Assembly (NCBI GenBank): GCA_008921705.1
Contig: VFFE01007634.1
Location: 107,402 to 171,401, forward strand
DNA from: Burhinus oedicnemus
Taxonomy: Eukaryota > Chordata > Aves > Charadriiformes > Burhinidae
DNA length: 64,000 nt
Reading direction: 5' to 3'
In this document: piece by piece, positions 61,156 to 64,000 of the stretch
Numbering within the stretch: the stretch's first letter is position 1
Layout: each line of letters begins with the position of its first letter
Notes under the pieces: model-generated
What the model saw: only the letters and a program-made list of their open reading frames with translations
Told to the model about the DNA's origin: nothing
The model's database searches: none
Position numbers and translations under genes: made by a program

Positions 61156-64000
61156 TCTGTCTATCGTCATCAAATCTAGGTGTCTTAACACTTTTCTCAA
61201 TAGTTCTTCCATTTGAGAGAATAAAAAATCAAGCAGATGTCAGATTGTTTTGTTCACATTAATTCACTGATACATTGCTGTCAGCAGCTAGCCCAGATGC
61301 CCACAGAAGAAAGCCTAATTAAATAGGAAGCAATACTTGTCACTAGAAAAACGAAACTCTACTTCTGTGGGCAGTTCTGAGTCAAAAAAGTGAGTAGCTG
61401 CCTTTGTTCTATGAAGAACTGACTAAGCTACAAAGTACACGTTCAATTATCCTATTCAAATTTGAACAATATGAGAGAGAGTGGATTTCAGTATAGTGTA
61501 TTATCTCTGATTATTACGGAGAGCTGTGTTCAGGTATGAGTATACTAACTGACAGACACGTATAAGAAAAAATTTGGAAGAGCTGTGAATAATTTGAGGG
61601 AAAGCTAAACAGCTTGTAATTTTATCAGTATCAAGTTAGCAAACAGCATGTATGCAGAGAAAACTGACACAACCGCCCACCTTTATATAGGTCAGTAGCC
61701 CATAAACAAGTCATGGAGGTTGTCTAGAAACCTCATCCTTTGAGCATCTTCAGCTCTCATCTAATTCAATGAAAGTAACTGAACAGATCAGCACCTTGCA
61801 GGATTTTTACTAGTAAGTAGGTAAATATACACTATAATTGCCTCTAGTTCCAGCTCATAAAATGAAAGAGAAAAAAGTTGTAAAATTACTGTCACTTATA
61901 AAATAGGCTGACAAGGAATACAAGCTGCCTTGAGCCCCTAAAGTTTTATCTTCCATCAATCAGAAAAAACAAAAATACAAGTAACCTGTATAAATTTGTT
62001 ACGCCACAGAGCCTGAAACAGTGGCTTAGTCTGAAATAGAAAGCATATGGTGAAGCATAATGTTGTGGTGGCTATTATAAGATTACCTGTCTTCAGCCTT
62101 CGTAATTTCTCACCAACGATTAATGGGGAGAGTTCTGAAAACACGAGAGAGTTCGATTAATTGTCTACACCTTAAGAGCTCACAACAGAACAAGAAGAGC
62201 TTTTCTTTTATGTGGCTGGCTAGACTGTGGGAGTTTGTTTTCCACAGAATAGCTTTGTACTCATGCTTTTTCTGTCCTAAAATTTCATGAAGCTAATTTG
62301 AGAAATACAGAAAGCTGGGAAAGATTTGGGTATTTAGGTAAGTAAAATGTGGTGTGAAGGATGTAATTCTCAGGTTTACATTCAGCTTCATGTAGGTACA
62401 GATATGCAGTTCCTTTTATTTTAAAAATACTATTAATGGCTTACCAACCACTTACATTCTGATCTAATCTTACCAGTATTTTTACCAGTGTCATTTTATT
62501 AATCAGCTTGCTAATATGGTTGCATTTCTGAGAAAATGGTATCAGAAAAGTAACTATTAAGGTCAACTAAAACCAATCCATTCTTTTGGTCTTTTGCAAA
62601 GGATCCCTGAAAGCACCATTTTTCTAATAGGAGATCTTCCCATCTGGTAAATGTTTAGTGGGAAGTCAGTATGACATGTTTACAGCCACCTCGATTCTCT
62701 CGAACTCTTCACGGAAAAAGCTTAGCAATCAATGCAGATGTGAGTAGGCTCCAATTTATGGCTAACAGATTTTGACCAACAGAGCAAATCCTTTCTATTG
62801 CAAGCATACAAGCTTAAGTTGGTGTGAGACTGGGTACTGCATGGTCTTGAGTGTCTATTTGAAGGGCTGGAGAAGGATTTTGCTGTAAGTTTTCCAGTGA
62901 GTTTGCTAAATCTTGTCTCATGGCTGAGGTCTGCAGATACAGCAGTGCCTGGTTCAAAGCCAAACCAACAGAAATGAGAGCATTTCATATAGAAGACATA
63001 TTCAACTAAAACATCATAGAAGACCACGCTATTTTCAATATGTGAAATAGATTTTCTTAAAGTAACAACCTTCAGGAATAGATGCTTTAAATAATTAACA
63101 GAATAGTATATGAATATTGTTTAGGTAGTACTTTTTTCTGAGCTGGCTTATTCTTTTTCATGTCTTTTTTGTTTTTTTCCTTGTTTATTTGCAATATAGA
63201 TTTGCATGGTCTAGATGAATGGATAAAGATAAGTCTTCCTCCCTTTTCCCCAAAAAAGCAAGGTACTGAAAGTAATGTAGCACTGTGAAAAATGTGTACT
63301 ATCTGATGCCAGGGAACCTGACCATCACACATTTTGGAGACCATTTTCAAAAAAAGCTGTATGGGTAACAGTGAAAATTAAAGTAATAGAAACATAAAAG
63401 ACAACTGGCAATAATTCCTCTCCTACAAGCTATTGTTCCTGAAAAATGGAACAGCTGAAGGCAGATGTTTTGTGTAAGTAAAAGGCTGGAGGGCGTTGGA
63501 ATCACAAGCTGGAGAAATACAAAGCACTTCACTGTTTCCAAGGCTCCCCTTATCAATTCTATTTCTACATTTAAACATTAATTCCTTTTAAATCATTCCT
63601 GCTCTGCATTTGGGCTAGTAAAACAACAACAAAAAAACCCTCTATATTTTGTAACATCTTAAAGTCTCATTTTATGCACAAAGCCAGGTTACTTATATCA
63701 AGACATACTACTTTTCCCAAAGGAAAAGGTACCTTTTAGTATTGTCCTATGAATATAGGATGACCTAACTAACTTGAAAAAAACCAGTGGTGCATAAATA
63801 TCAAACTGTTTTGAACAGCCCTCTATAAATTCCATTATCAGTACATCTTATAAACACACAGAAGGAAAAAATACCCAAAAGAAAAGCATTTCTCTATCTT
63901 TTTTTCTTTCCTATGCAATATTTTCTGCAGCCTACCCTGAAGTTCCCTTTGATCCAGAATCTTGAAAGAGCCTAAATCTGTAAAGATGCAGGTAGGCATT

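Larger units (their letters stand above)
56551..64000. other. Upstream flank of SORCS2, no gene seen
   Basis: AT-rich sequence 5' of the SORCS2 promoter. I recognise a CR1 3' fragment (57025-57145), an old repeat relic (59710-59790), a possible regulatory segment (60320-60440) and a short A run (61140-61155), but no exon, RNA gene or second promoter. Confidence 0.55.

Overview
This window looks like bird nuclear DNA: about 64 kb of mostly AT-rich, gene-poor sequence around one CpG-island promoter. The case for a bird rests on three things: a CR1 retroelement with typical RT motifs and an ATTCTGTG-type 3' end, two LTRs with the TGTCCTGGTTT...GCTGGGATAGAGTTA start seen in avian endogenous retroviruses, and low repeat density. 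The species cannot be named from the sequence alone.

The only host protein-coding sequence I can support is the first coding exon of SORCS2 (VPS10-domain sorting receptor), on the minus strand at 55709-56059. It has an optimal Kozak start, a Leu-rich signal peptide, a short basic pro-region with an R-S-R-R furin-type site, and the conserved start of the VPS10 domain ([20 protein letters not shown]). It ends exactly at a consensus GTGAGT donor in phase 0. Because the gene runs right to left, positions 1-55708 are read as SORCS2 intron 1, with the remaining exons beyond the left edge. Positions from about 56,550 to 64,000 are upstream flank.

Layout: 1-10887, AT-rich intron with small simple repeats; 10888-11443, solo LTR with a perfect 5-bp target duplication; about 12560-12680, an old CR1 3' tail; about 19260-19850, a GC-rich block with a TATA-like box and AATAAA; 19867-20410, a 5'-truncated CR1; about 22370-22440 and 25580-25660, possible MIR relics; 23214-24566, a younger CR1 with a nearly intact reverse transcriptase frame broken by one TGA; about 33170-34330, a very degraded CR1 visible only by pattern; about 41215-41300, another old CR1 tail; 42134-42726, a second solo LTR; about 47800-47880, a MIR relic; 52951-53175, simple repeats; about 54870-56550, CpG island with promoter, exon 1 and a strong CTCF-like site; about 57025-57145, a CR1 3' fragment on the minus strand; about 59710-59790, another old repeat relic.

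Almost all other open reading frames are short chance frames. The long frames on both strands of the CpG island arise from high GC content. I found no tRNA or rRNA gene, no CRISPR array, no second gene and no convincing new biological system. The more interesting observations concern the promoter architecture, the shortened SORCS2 pro-region and the layered history of retroelements in the intron.
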